DNA of 64,000 bases from Rhodanobacter ginsengisoli (lineage in GTDB: Bacteria; Pseudomonadota; Gammaproteobacteria; Xanthomonadales; Rhodanobacteraceae): assembly GCF_042657065.1 (NCBI RefSeq), contig NZ_JBHSNF010000005.1, positions 165,666 to 229,665 on the forward strand, in the 5' to 3' direction. Shown here piece after piece: positions 35,573 through 43,265 of the stretch; the first letter of the stretch is position 1; the number at the start of each line of letters is the position of its first letter. Below the pieces are notes generated by a model, which saw nothing but the letters and a program-made list of their open reading frames with translations, searched no databases and had not been told where the DNA came from. The translations under genes were made by a program, and so were the position numbers.

Positions 35573-36859
35573 ATGGAAAACACGCAAAGGCGCGTTGGGG
35601 TGATCGGCGGTACGCGCATCCCGTTCTGTCGCAACAACACCGCGTATGCCGACGTCGGCAACTTCGGCATGTCGGTGAAGGTGCTCGGTGCGCTGGTCGA
35701 ACGCTTCGGTCTGCACGGCGTGGAGCTCGGTGAGGTCGCGATGGGTGCGGTGATCAAGCACTCGTCCGACTGGAACCTGGCGCGCGAGGCGCTGCTCAGT
35801 TCCGGACTGGCCCCGACCACGCCGGGCATCACCACTGCGCGCGCCTGCGGCACCTCGCTGGACAACGCGATCATCATCGCCAACAAGATCGCGGCCGGAC
35901 AGATCGAAGCGGGTATTGCCGGAGGTTCGGACACCACCTCGGACGTGCCGATTGTCTATGGCACGCGGCTGCGCAAGCGGCTGCTGGCGATGAACCGGGC
36001 GAAGACACCGCTGGACAAGTTGAAAGCGGCGTTGCGCGGGTTCTCCTTCAGCGAGCTGAAGCCCTCATTCCCCGGCGTGGCCGAGCCGCGCACGGGCAAG
36101 TCGATGGGCGATCACTGCGAGCAGATGGCGAAGGAGTGGAAGATCGGCCGGGAGGCGCAGGATCGGCTGGCGCTGGACAGCCACCACAAGCTTGCCGCCG
36201 CCTATGACGCCGGTTTCTTCGAGGACCTGCTGGTGCCGTTCCGCGGTCTGCGGCGCGACGGCTTCCTGCGCCCGGATACCACGCTGGAGAAGCTGGCGGC
36301 GCTGAAACCCGCGTTCGACCGCAGCTCCGGCCACGGCACGCTCACCGCCGGCAATTCCACCGGCCTGTCCGATGGCGCCGCCGCGGTGCTGCTGGCCAGC
36401 GAGGACTGGGCCGCCCGACGCGGCCTGAAGGTGCAGGCGTATCTGCGCGATGCCGAGGTCGCCGCGGTCGACTTTGTCCATGGCGAGGGCCTGCTGATGG
36501 CGCCGACCATCGCGGTGCCGCGGATGCTGGCGCGCCAGGGCCTGACCCTGCAGGATTTCGACTACTACGAGATCCACGAGGCGTTCGCGGCGCAGGTGCT
36601 GTGCACCTTGCGCGCGTGGGAGTCGGTCGACTACTGCAAGCAGCGGCTCGGCCTCGACGCAGCCTTCGGTTCGATCGATCCGGCCAAACTCAATGTCCAC
36701 GGCTCCAGCCTGGCGGTCGGCCATCCGTTTGCCGCCACCGGCGCGCGGATCATCGCCACGCTGGCAAAGATGCTGGAGCAGAAAGGCTCCGGCCGCGGCC
36801 TGATCTCGATCTGCACGGCCGGCGGGATGGGCGTCACCGCGATTCTCGAGCGGCCGTGA
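35573..36859 (+). CDS. Acetyl-CoA C-acyltransferase (FadI-like thiolase)
   Basis: A 428-residue thiolase. The nucleophilic cysteine is in TARACGTSLDN, the catalytic His in IHEAFAAQV, the conserved GHPFAATGARI follows, and the second active-site Cys is in SICTAGGMGV near the C-terminus. Length, the long loop after the first domain (KLKAALRGFSFSELKPSFPG) and the C-terminal motifs resemble FadI, the beta-oxidation thiolase partner of FadJ. A biosynthetic acetoacetyl-CoA role cannot be excluded; a 3-hydroxybutyrate dehydrogenase gene lies 8 kb away. No fadJ/fadB gene is adjacent. The start is ATG 35573; the open frame continues upstream over the divergent gene but without coding character. Confidence 0.88.
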   Translation: MENTQRRVGVIGGTRIPFCRNNTAYADVGNFGMSVKVLGALVERFGLHGVELGEVAMGAVIKHSSDWNLAREALLSSGLAPTTPGITTARACGTSLDNAIIIANKIAAGQIEAGIAGGSDTTSDVPIVYGTRLRKRLLAMNRAKTPLDKLKAALRGFSFSELKPSFPGVAEPRTGKSMGDHCEQMAKEWKIGREAQDRLALDSHHKLAAAYDAGFFEDLLVPFRGLRRDGFLRPDTTLEKLAALKPAFDRSSGHGTLTAGNSTGLSDGAAAVLLASEDWAARRGLKVQAYLRDAEVAAVDFVHGEGLLMAPTIAVPRMLARQGLTLQDFDYYEIHEAFAAQVLCTLRAWESVDYCKQRLGLDAAFGSIDPAKLNVHGSSLAVGHPFAATGARIIATLAKMLEQKGSGRGLISICTAGGMGVTAILERP

Positions 36860-36878
36860 ACGTGATGCCGCCAGCGCC

Positions 36879-37427
36879 ATGCTGCGCCTGCGCACCAGCA
36901 GCGGCCTGAGCCTGCTGGCGCTGGCGGTCGGCATCGCCGGCACCGCCTGGCTCAGCACGTTGACCGCCGGCTGGCACGGACCGGCGCCGCGTGTCGCCAC
37001 CCTGTCGGCGCGGTCGGCGTCGCGCCATGCCTGGCCCTTGCCGCATCGCCGGCATGGCGCGATCAGCGTGGTGCCGGCGCGCCGCAGCGCACCCGACCGC
37101 CCTGGCCGCGGCGAAAGCCTGGCCGCGGCCCCCCCGCCGGCGGCACTGCTGCCACTGGCGATGCCCAGCGACACCTCGCAACGTTGGGACGAGTTGCGCG
37201 GTCATCTGGACGGACGCGTGGTGCTGCATGTCGACATCGACGACCGTGGTCGCGTCGCTGCCGCCGGCATCAGCGAATCCAGCGGCGATCCGGTCCTCGA
37301 CGAACACGCCCTGCGCAGTGTGCGCGGCTGGCGCTTCGCGGTGCCGGCCGATCATCCCGAAGGGATCAGCGGCGAGCTGCCGATGCGCTTCTCTTCACGC
37401 GGAGACGGGATTGCGCGGGTGCCGTGA
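36879..37427 (+). CDS. TonB C-terminal-like protein, membrane anchored
   Basis: A 182-residue protein. Residues about 8-26 form one hydrophobic helix (SLLALAVGIAGTAWL), then comes a basic/Pro/Ala-rich linker (about 30-95). The C-terminal domain from about 100 contains GRVVLHVDIDDRGRVAAAG, ESSGDPVLDEHALRSVRGWRF and a final beta strand. This is the layout of TonB-family C-terminal domains, in which the VLDEHALRxVRxWRF stretch is typical. No exbB/exbD lies nearby, so it may be an orphan TonB-like protein or another periplasm-spanning adaptor. The start is 19 bases after the thiolase stop, suggesting co-transcription. Confidence 0.75.
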   Translation: MLRLRTSSGLSLLALAVGIAGTAWLSTLTAGWHGPAPRVATLSARSASRHAWPLPHRRHGAISVVPARRSAPDRPGRGESLAAAPPPAALLPLAMPSDTSQRWDELRGHLDGRVVLHVDIDDRGRVAAAGISESSGDPVLDEHALRSVRGWRFAVPADHPEGISGELPMRFSSRGDGIARVP

Positions 37428-37465
37428 CGGCTTGCACACGGGACGCCGGTAGGTCTCACGGCGTA

Positions 37466-39340
37466 TCAGAGGATGCCCTTGGCGCCCACGCCGAACGCGG
37501 TGACCAGTCGCGTGATGATCAGCTTCGGTGACAATGCCACGTCGGGAAAATCGCCGACCGGCTGGTAGCAGGCGAAGAAATCGGGGTTGCTGGCGCGCAT
37601 CGGCTGGCAGCCGGGCTTGAGGTCGTAGCTGGTGGCGTAGCGAAACGGCCACAGGTCGAACAGCGGCAACTGCTCGGAGACGCTGCCGATGGCCTGGTTG
37701 ATGTCGGTGAGCACCGGCACCACCGATCGTCGGGGCGCAATCACCCAGGAGTTTTCCGGCTGGGTGTCGCGCAGGATGCTGCGTCGCAGCTGGTCGGCGA
37801 ACACGTGGTCGTAGACGATCGCGCCGGCCTCGGTGTTGTAGTGATCCGAGCGCGGATCGAAGTTGTGCGAGCCGACCATCGCGAAGCTGTCGTCGATCAC
37901 GATCGACTTCGCATGCAGGCCGAAGCGGCGGCCCTCGCTGAGCAGCGGCGCAGGCCGGTTGTTGCCGCGGCTGCCGAGCAGGTGGAACCGCGTCCGCGAC
38001 GCGCTGGCCGGGCTGGCGGTTTCCGTCGGCGGGGTCGCCGCGTCCATGCCGAGGTTGGCCAGTTCGTATTCGACCGCGGGGCCGGGCGCATGCGGCTTCA
38101 TCTCGTGGATCTCGAAGCCGAACGTCTTCAGGTAGCGCTTGCGGTGCTTGTACGACATCGCGTAGACAGCGAACGCGTCGGTCGAGGCCAGCGAATTGGT
38201 GGAAACGATCACCCGCGGCGGCGCGGCATGCCGGTGCAGCCGCTTGAAGATGCGCTGGGCGCGCTTGCTCATCACCAGGTACGGTGTCTGCAGCAGCACC
38301 TCGCTCCTGGCGTCGCCGATCATGCGCATGATGTGGCGGGTGAACTCCAGCGCTCGCTGTTTGTCCGGTTTGTCGGTTTTCGCTGGCAGGTCGCTGAAGT
38401 AGTCGACCTTGCCCACCCGCAGGGAGGGTTCGACCAGCCAGGCCTGCAGCCATTGCGGATCTTCGGCGGCGCGCTGCACCTGGGCGACCCGTTGTGGTCG
38501 GCGATAGACCGGAGCCGGCCACACCGGCGGCGTGCGGTCGGACAGGATGCGCTGGTTGATGTCGCGCAGATGGGTCAGCGGCACCGCGCGCTTGTGATGC
38601 CAGAACAGCGCGAAGCTGGCAGCCATTTCCCGTGCGGCGGGTCCTCCGATCATCACGTCGCGGTCGACGTAGTCGAAGTTGTCGTCCCAGTTGAAGTAGC
38701 GATCCTGATAGTTGCGTCCGCCGGTGATGCCGATACTGTCGTCCACCAGCAGCAACTTGTTGTGCATGCGCTGGTTGAATTGCATGAAGCAGCACAGCAG
38801 GCCGGCGGCGAAATCCAGCGGTGGCGTGTGGGCCTTGTGGAAGGTCGGGTTGTACAGGCGCACCTGCAGGTGCGAGCTGACCCGCGACAGGCGGTCGAGC
38901 AGATCCTGGTCGTCGAAGGAAAACAGCTGGTCGGCCAGGATGCGCACCTGCACCCCGCGTCGCGCGGCCTGAACCAGCTCGTTCAGCACGAGCTGGCCGG
39001 TATCGTCCTGATCCCAGATGTAGGTCTGCACGTCGATCGAGTGTCGCGCCGCGCGGATCAGGTTGATCCGTGCGGCCAGCGCCGGTTCGCTGTCACCCAG
39101 CAGGGTCACCACGTGCACCGGCTGCTCCGGGGTGGATTCGGCCAGCGCCCGGGTGGCGGCCTCGAGCAGCGGGGAAGCCACCGCGCAATGGTCGGCTTGC
39201 GTGCAGGACAGATCGCGGTCGGTGGTGGCCGCGACCACCGCATCGGCGCGCCGGATCTGCTGGCGTGACAAGGTGCAGCCTTGCAGGAGCAGGGTAGCCA
39301 GCAGCAATGGGAGGGCGAATCGGTACAGGAAACGGGGCAT
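37466..39340 (-). CDS. Phospholipase D family lipoprotein (cardiolipin synthase ClsC-like)
   Basis: A 624-residue exported lipoprotein. The signal peptide MPRFLYRFALPLLLATLLLQGC ends in lipobox LQGC. Two HKD catalytic motifs are complete: MHNKLLLVDDSIGITGG (about residue 195) and LHAKSIVIDDSFAMVGSHN (about 478). The layout matches ClsC/YmdC-type enzymes, which make cardiolipin from phospholipids, and related periplasmic phospholipase D proteins; the lipoprotein anchor is typical of the Xanthomonadaceae version. No ymdB-like partner is adjacent. It is convergent with the TonB-like gene (38 bases between stops). The ATG at 39340 starts directly at the signal peptide. Confidence 0.87.
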   Translation of the reverse strand: MPRFLYRFALPLLLATLLLQGCTLSRQQIRRADAVVAATTDRDLSCTQADHCAVASPLLEAATRALAESTPEQPVHVVTLLGDSEPALAARINLIRAARHSIDVQTYIWDQDDTGQLVLNELVQAARRGVQVRILADQLFSFDDQDLLDRLSRVSSHLQVRLYNPTFHKAHTPPLDFAAGLLCCFMQFNQRMHNKLLLVDDSIGITGGRNYQDRYFNWDDNFDYVDRDVMIGGPAAREMAASFALFWHHKRAVPLTHLRDINQRILSDRTPPVWPAPVYRRPQRVAQVQRAAEDPQWLQAWLVEPSLRVGKVDYFSDLPAKTDKPDKQRALEFTRHIMRMIGDARSEVLLQTPYLVMSKRAQRIFKRLHRHAAPPRVIVSTNSLASTDAFAVYAMSYKHRKRYLKTFGFEIHEMKPHAPGPAVEYELANLGMDAATPPTETASPASASRTRFHLLGSRGNNRPAPLLSEGRRFGLHAKSIVIDDSFAMVGSHNFDPRSDHYNTEAGAIVYDHVFADQLRRSILRDTQPENSWVIAPRRSVVPVLTDINQAIGSVSEQLPLFDLWPFRYATSYDLKPGCQPMRASNPDFFACYQPVGDFPDVALSPKLIITRLVTAFGVGAKGIL

Positions 39341-39466
39341 GCGCGAATGATACGGGGAATGGGTCGAGTGCCCGTGACGGGTTTCCGTGCGGGCGCCGCT
39401 CCATCGCGCTGAAGAGGCAGCGCGATCGACAGGTGTGATCGGGAACGTGGGGCCTTGCGCGTCGCG

Positions 39467-39940
39467 TCAGGGCGACCAGAAGGCGTCCAGCCGGGCGTTG
39501 CCCGGCTCCAGGGCTCCGTCCAGGTGCAACACCGCCAGCGCGCCCGGCGGCATGCCGCGGAAATCGTCCGAGCGGCCTTCGACCAGCAGGGCCACCAGCC
39601 GTTCAAAGCCGGGGTTGTGACCCACCAGCATCACCGTGCCCGCGTCGCCGTGCTGATCGAGCAGCGCCAGCAGTTCGCCGGGCGAGGCGTCATAAATCTC
39701 GGAGGCCATCTGCGGTACCGGGGCATCCGCGATCGCGGCCAGCGCCAGCCGGGTGGTCTCGTCGGTGCGCCGGGTGGGCGAGCACAGCACGCGCTCGGGC
39801 CGGATGCCGTGCGCGGCCAGCCAGAGTCCGGCCGCCTGCGCTTCCTGCTCGCCGCGCGGGCTCAGCGGGCGTTGCTGGTCGTCGCCAGCGGTGTCTATCG
39901 GTACGGCTTCGGCGTGCCGCAACAGGATCAGTTCGTGCAT
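39467..39940 (-). CDS. SixA-type phosphohistidine phosphatase
   Basis: A 157-residue histidine-phosphatase-fold protein. The N-terminal catalytic motif is LILLRHAEA (RHA version of RHG), and LCSPTRRTDETTRLAL and MLVGHNPGFERLVALL hold the second Arg and His of the active site. SixA removes phosphate from phosphohistidine in phosphorelay (HPt) proteins; in E. coli it acts on the PTS-Ntr/ArcB system, and the target here is unknown. The start is ATG 39940 with GGAG 7-10 bases upstream. It lies 64 bases downstream of the ParA-like gene on the same strand. Confidence 0.88.
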   Translation of the reverse strand: MHELILLRHAEAVPIDTAGDDQQRPLSPRGEQEAQAAGLWLAAHGIRPERVLCSPTRRTDETTRLALAAIADAPVPQMASEIYDASPGELLALLDQHGDAGTVMLVGHNPGFERLVALLVEGRSDDFRGMPPGALAVLHLDGALEPGNARLDAFWSP

Positions 39941-40004
39941 GGGGAACTCCAGCGGGTGGTGGTCGCGCACGGCGCGCGATGAAGGCATCGGGAGAGGGGC
40001 TGCT

Positions 40005-40640
40005 TCAGCGCTGCTGACGCTTGATCCAGCGCAGCAGCGCCTTCCAGTCCTGCTGGTGGTTGCGCACCTGCTCGGACTGATAGTCGAAAATACCCTTGCC
40101 CAGCGCGCTCAGCAGCACGTAGGCCTGGCTGTCGCGCAGCTGCGCGACGATCGGAAACGGCGATTGTTCGGCCAGCTGGGCGACCGCATCCTGGCTGGCG
40201 TGAGTCCACGGCTTGAGCCGGTTGGCCACCAGCGCCACCGGCAGCTTGCCGCGGCGGATGCGATTGATCGACTGCAGTTCGCCGATGAAACGCAGCGTCG
40301 CATCCAGGTCGAACGAGGAGGGCAGCACCGGCACCAGCAGCACGTCGGCCTGCTCCAGATACGGCTCGAGGTCGCGCACACCGGAACCGGCAGCGCTGTC
40401 GATCAGCAACTGCTGGGTATCCGCGGGAATCCGGCTCAGGGATTTTCGGCCGCCCTCGTACGCCAGCACGCCGGGGACATTGTCCGGTCGCAGCGTGGCC
40501 CAGCGAAAGCTGGAGCATTGCCGGTCGGCGTCGATGATGGCGGTGTGCTGCCCGGCCTGTGCCCAGTGCGAAGCCAGCTGGGTGACCAGCGTGCTCTTGC
40601 CGCAACCACCCTTGCTGCTTGCCACCAGCGTCGTAAGCAT
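40005..40640 (-). CDS. ParA/MinD-family ATPase, orphan
   Basis: A 211-residue P-loop ATPase. The deviant Walker A is SSKGGCGKST (residues about 8-17), followed by AIIDADRQCSSFRW (switch I region) and QLLIDSAAGSG (Walker B/switch II). The protein is short and lacks the N-terminal HTH of plasmid ParA, so it belongs to the small ParA group used for positioning protein cargo or plasmid/chromosome segments. No parB, parS-like repeats or cargo gene is recognisable next to it. SixA lies downstream and an exported hypothetical upstream. The function is unknown; the ATPase fold is certain. Confidence 0.88.
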   Translation of the reverse strand: MLTTLVASSKGGCGKSTLVTQLASHWAQAGQHTAIIDADRQCSSFRWATLRPDNVPGVLAYEGGRKSLSRIPADTQQLLIDSAAGSGVRDLEPYLEQADVLLVPVLPSSFDLDATLRFIGELQSINRIRRGKLPVALVANRLKPWTHASQDAVAQLAEQSPFPIVAQLRDSQAYVLLSALGKGIFDYQSEQVRNHQQDWKALLRWIKRQQR

Positions 40641-40738
40641 CGGATCACCCTTGCCGCGGAAGGTGTTCCAAGCCTACACGGCTGAGGATGCGGCGCAAAG
40701 CGGCTGGCCGCAGCCTGTCGGGCTTCGGCCAGCCGGGC

Positions 40739-41770
40739 TTATTCCGCCCGGTGCGGCTGCCAGTCGGTCGGCGCATCGACAGCGATGTGGTTGTCGCGCA
40801 GGGCTGCCAGCTGCAGGCTCATCTCGGTGCCGCCGTTGCGCGCCAGCGCCAGCAGATGCTGGGCCACGGCCGGCTCGTCCAGTGCCCGGTTCAGCAGCAG
40901 GCCGAAGTTCTGCACCTGCCAGATCAGGTTGCGCCGGGCCTCCCGGGCTTCCTGCTGCTGGGTCGGATCGTCCGACAGCACTTCGCGCAGGTGCAGCCCG
41001 AGCGAGCGTGCCAGCGGGCTCGAGCCCCATTCGAGAACCTTGCCCAGGCTCAGGCAATCGGCCTTGATCGAGGCATCTTCGCGGGCGTTCTCGCACAGCT
41101 TGGCGACGAGCTGCAGACCCGGCTGCGGTTGCGTACCGGCGATGCCGAAGACCAGCACGGTCTGCATGCCCGCCGCACCGGCCTTCGCGGCCGGATCGAA
41201 CGAGCCGGCCGGCGGCGGCAATGTGCCTACCGTGCTGGCCAGCGCTTTCAGGCTGTTGCCGGTGTAGTCGTCGTACAGTTTGGCCGCCGCGGTCTTGCGC
41301 AGGTCCTCCCGGGAGGCGTCCTGCTTCATGTCGCGGGCGTCCGTCCCCAGCTTGATCATCCATACCGCGGCATTGTCCGGCGCCTGGCTGAGCAGTTGAT
41401 CCAGTGCGGCGGTATTCGGGCAGGCCGCGGCCTTGGCGTCGCAGTCGACCAGGCGAACCCAGTTGACCGCTGCGCCGGCATCGTCGGCGTGCGCGGCGCG
41501 CTCGATCAGGGCATGGAAGCTGTTGTTCGGCGGCTGGTTGAACAGCGGCCGGGCCAGCAGGGCCGCGCCGAGCAGCGGCTGCGCATCGGCACGCGCGGCC
41601 AGTACGCTGACCAGATCCCGCTGGAACGCCAGCTGGGCCTTGTCGCGGGCCTGCGCGGCCTTGCCCGGATCGACCGGGGCCTTGGGGACGTCCTTGGTGG
41701 CGGCGAAGACCGGCGCGGCGAGCAGCGCCAGGGCAGCAGTGAGGATCAGGTCGCGCGTTCGACGCATCAT
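40739..41770 (-). CDS. Exported hypothetical protein
   Basis: A 343-residue protein with a cleavable signal peptide (MMRRTRDLILTAALALLAAP, then VFA as cleavage site) and a mature part that is helical and Ala/Leu-rich. Pairs of Cys (DCDAKAAACP; LCENAREDASIKADC) could form disulfides in the periplasm. It has the feel of a helical-repeat (Sel1/TPR-like) protein, but I cannot confirm repeats. I do not recognise the family. ATGs at 41770 and 41767 both serve as start; the frame stays open upstream to 41887 without coding character. It is read toward the ParA-like gene with 98 bases between. Confidence 0.75.
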   Translation of the reverse strand: MMRRTRDLILTAALALLAAPVFAATKDVPKAPVDPGKAAQARDKAQLAFQRDLVSVLAARADAQPLLGAALLARPLFNQPPNNSFHALIERAAHADDAGAAVNWVRLVDCDAKAAACPNTAALDQLLSQAPDNAAVWMIKLGTDARDMKQDASREDLRKTAAAKLYDDYTGNSLKALASTVGTLPPPAGSFDPAAKAGAAGMQTVLVFGIAGTQPQPGLQLVAKLCENAREDASIKADCLSLGKVLEWGSSPLARSLGLHLREVLSDDPTQQQEAREARRNLIWQVQNFGLLLNRALDEPAVAQHLLALARNGGTEMSLQLAALRDNHIAVDAPTDWQPHRAE

Positions 41771-41918
41771 GGGTCTGGATCCGCAAAGCGCCCAGCTTAC
41801 CTTGCGTAGATTAAGCGCGGCTGATTTGATTGTCGGCAGATGCAGGCGGCCGCGGCGGGGCTTGCTAGGATGTCTGTTTGGGCGCACGGCCGCGCCCCCT
41901 CATGGTGGGAGAGGATAA

Positions 41919-42113
41919 GTGGATCATTTGTCGACATTTGCCGACGGCGCACCCTGGTTCGTCGGTTGGGGCACGCTGGCGTTGATCAATGCGGCGCTGG
42001 CGCAGGGCCGGAACCGCAGCGGCTTGCTGTGGTTCGTGCTGTCGTTGCTGTTCGGGCCGCTGGCCACGCTGCTGCTGGTGCTGTTGCCGAAGGTGCGCAA
42101 CACGCTGTTTTGA
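41919..42113 (+). CDS. Small membrane protein, 64 residues
   Basis: A small protein with two hydrophobic segments (WFVGWGTLALINAALAQG and LLWFVLSLLFGPLATLLLVL) joined by a basic turn (GRNRSG), ending KVRNTLF. GTG 41919 is preceded by GAGAGG at a normal distance, which supports translation. The repeated small/aromatic residues resemble short phage-holin-like or stress membrane proteins, but no family is assigned. It stands alone between the divergent exported hypothetical and the convergent speE. Confidence 0.7.
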   Translation: MDHLSTFADGAPWFVGWGTLALINAALAQGRNRSGLLWFVLSLLFGPLATLLLVLLPKVRNTLF

Positions 42114-42140
42114 GGCCGCCCTGTCGCGGGGCCGGTCGCG

Positions 42141-42995
42141 CTATTCGCCGAATGCCTCGCGCATGAATTCCGGCTGGGCCAGTGCACCCTTGTGGATGTC
42201 GGCATTGTAGTAACGGGTCGGGAAGCTCTTGCTGAGCGCGCCGCGCTCGCGAAAGCCCGACAGGTCGCCGCCCTTGCGTGCCATCGTGCAGCTCCACCAG
42301 CCGGTCGGGTAGCACGGCTGCGGGAATGGCAGCGTGCGCACGGCGCTGAAACCGGAAGTGCGCATGGCCGAGCGCATCGACTTGATCAGCTCTAGGTGCG
42401 CCAGCGGCGATTCACTCTGCTGCACCAGGATGCCGCCGTGGCGCAATGCCTTGTGGCAGCTGGCATAGAACGCGGCGTTGAACAGGCCCTCGGCCGGGCC
42501 GACCGGGTCGGTCGAGTCGACGATGATCAGGTCCAGCGACTCGGGTTCGCATTCGGCCATGTACTTGATGCCGTCGATGAACAGCAACTGCGCCCGCGGG
42601 TCGCCATTGGCCTCGCACAGCTCCGGGAAGTACTGCTCGGCCAGCCGGGTGACGCGCTCGTCGATCTCCACCTGCACCGCCGATTCCACTTCCTCGTGCT
42701 TGAGCACCTCGCGCAGCGTGCCGCAGTCGCCGCCGCCGATGATTACCACGCGTTTGGCCCGCGCATGGGTGAACAGCGCCGGGTGGGTCATCATCTCGTG
42801 GTAGAGGAAATTGTCGCGCGTGGTCAGCATCACGCAGCCGTCGATCACCATCAGCTTGCCCCAGTCGGTGGTCTGGTGGATCTCGATGGTCTGGAATGGG
42901 GTCTTCTCCGCATGCAGCAACTGCTCGGTGCGAAAGCCGATGGATGAGCCGGAAGCCTGGTGGGCTTCGGTGTACCAGCTGGATTGCTGCGACAT
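42141..42995 (-). CDS. speE: Spermidine synthase (polyamine aminopropyltransferase)
   Basis: A 284-residue cytosolic enzyme that transfers an aminopropyl group from decarboxylated S-adenosylmethionine to putrescine. Diagnostic segments are WYTEAHQASGSSIGFR at the N-terminus, VIDGCVMLTTRDNFLYHEMM, VVIIGGGDCGTLREVLKH (SAM-fold loop), and LIIVDSTDPVGPAEGLF (catalytic Asp). The ATG at 42995 begins at the conserved WYTE segment; an in-frame upstream extension is not conserved-looking. It is divergent from speA, which makes agmatine, a putrescine precursor, so the locus serves polyamine synthesis. speD is not in the window. Confidence 0.96.
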   Translation of the reverse strand: MSQQSSWYTEAHQASGSSIGFRTEQLLHAEKTPFQTIEIHQTTDWGKLMVIDGCVMLTTRDNFLYHEMMTHPALFTHARAKRVVIIGGGDCGTLREVLKHEEVESAVQVEIDERVTRLAEQYFPELCEANGDPRAQLLFIDGIKYMAECEPESLDLIIVDSTDPVGPAEGLFNAAFYASCHKALRHGGILVQQSESPLAHLELIKSMRSAMRTSGFSAVRTLPFPQPCYPTGWWSCTMARKGGDLSGFRERGALSKSFPTRYYNADIHKGALAQPEFMREAFGE

Positions 42996-43078
42996 GACGG
43001 TGTTCCCGGTCAAACGTGAGGGGCAAAGAGATGCAATTGTACCGGCAACGGGAGTGGACGTCCGCCGGTACGACGCGC

Positions 43079-43106
43079 CCATTGTCGCGGATGACCATTA
43101 CAATGG
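43079..43106. promoter_or_regulatory. Inverted repeat between speE and speA
   Basis: CCATTGT (43079-43085) and ACAATGG (43100-43106) form a perfect 7-bp inverted repeat with a 14-base spacer, in the 270-base divergent gap of two polyamine genes. The spacing allows binding of a dimeric regulator. Clear -35/-10 pairs for either gene were not found around it. Confidence 0.3.
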
Positions 43107-43265
43107 CCGCCTGGCCGACCGCCGCGAGCGCGTGGCGGTGGCCGAGCAAGCCCATCCGGCCCCGCGGCGTGCGAGGCTTCCGGCCGGACGGCTTTCCGCT
43201 CTTCGAGCACCCCGTCAAGGCTCGCCGCTGCGACAACAGGATCCGTTGGTACAAGGAGAAACCCC

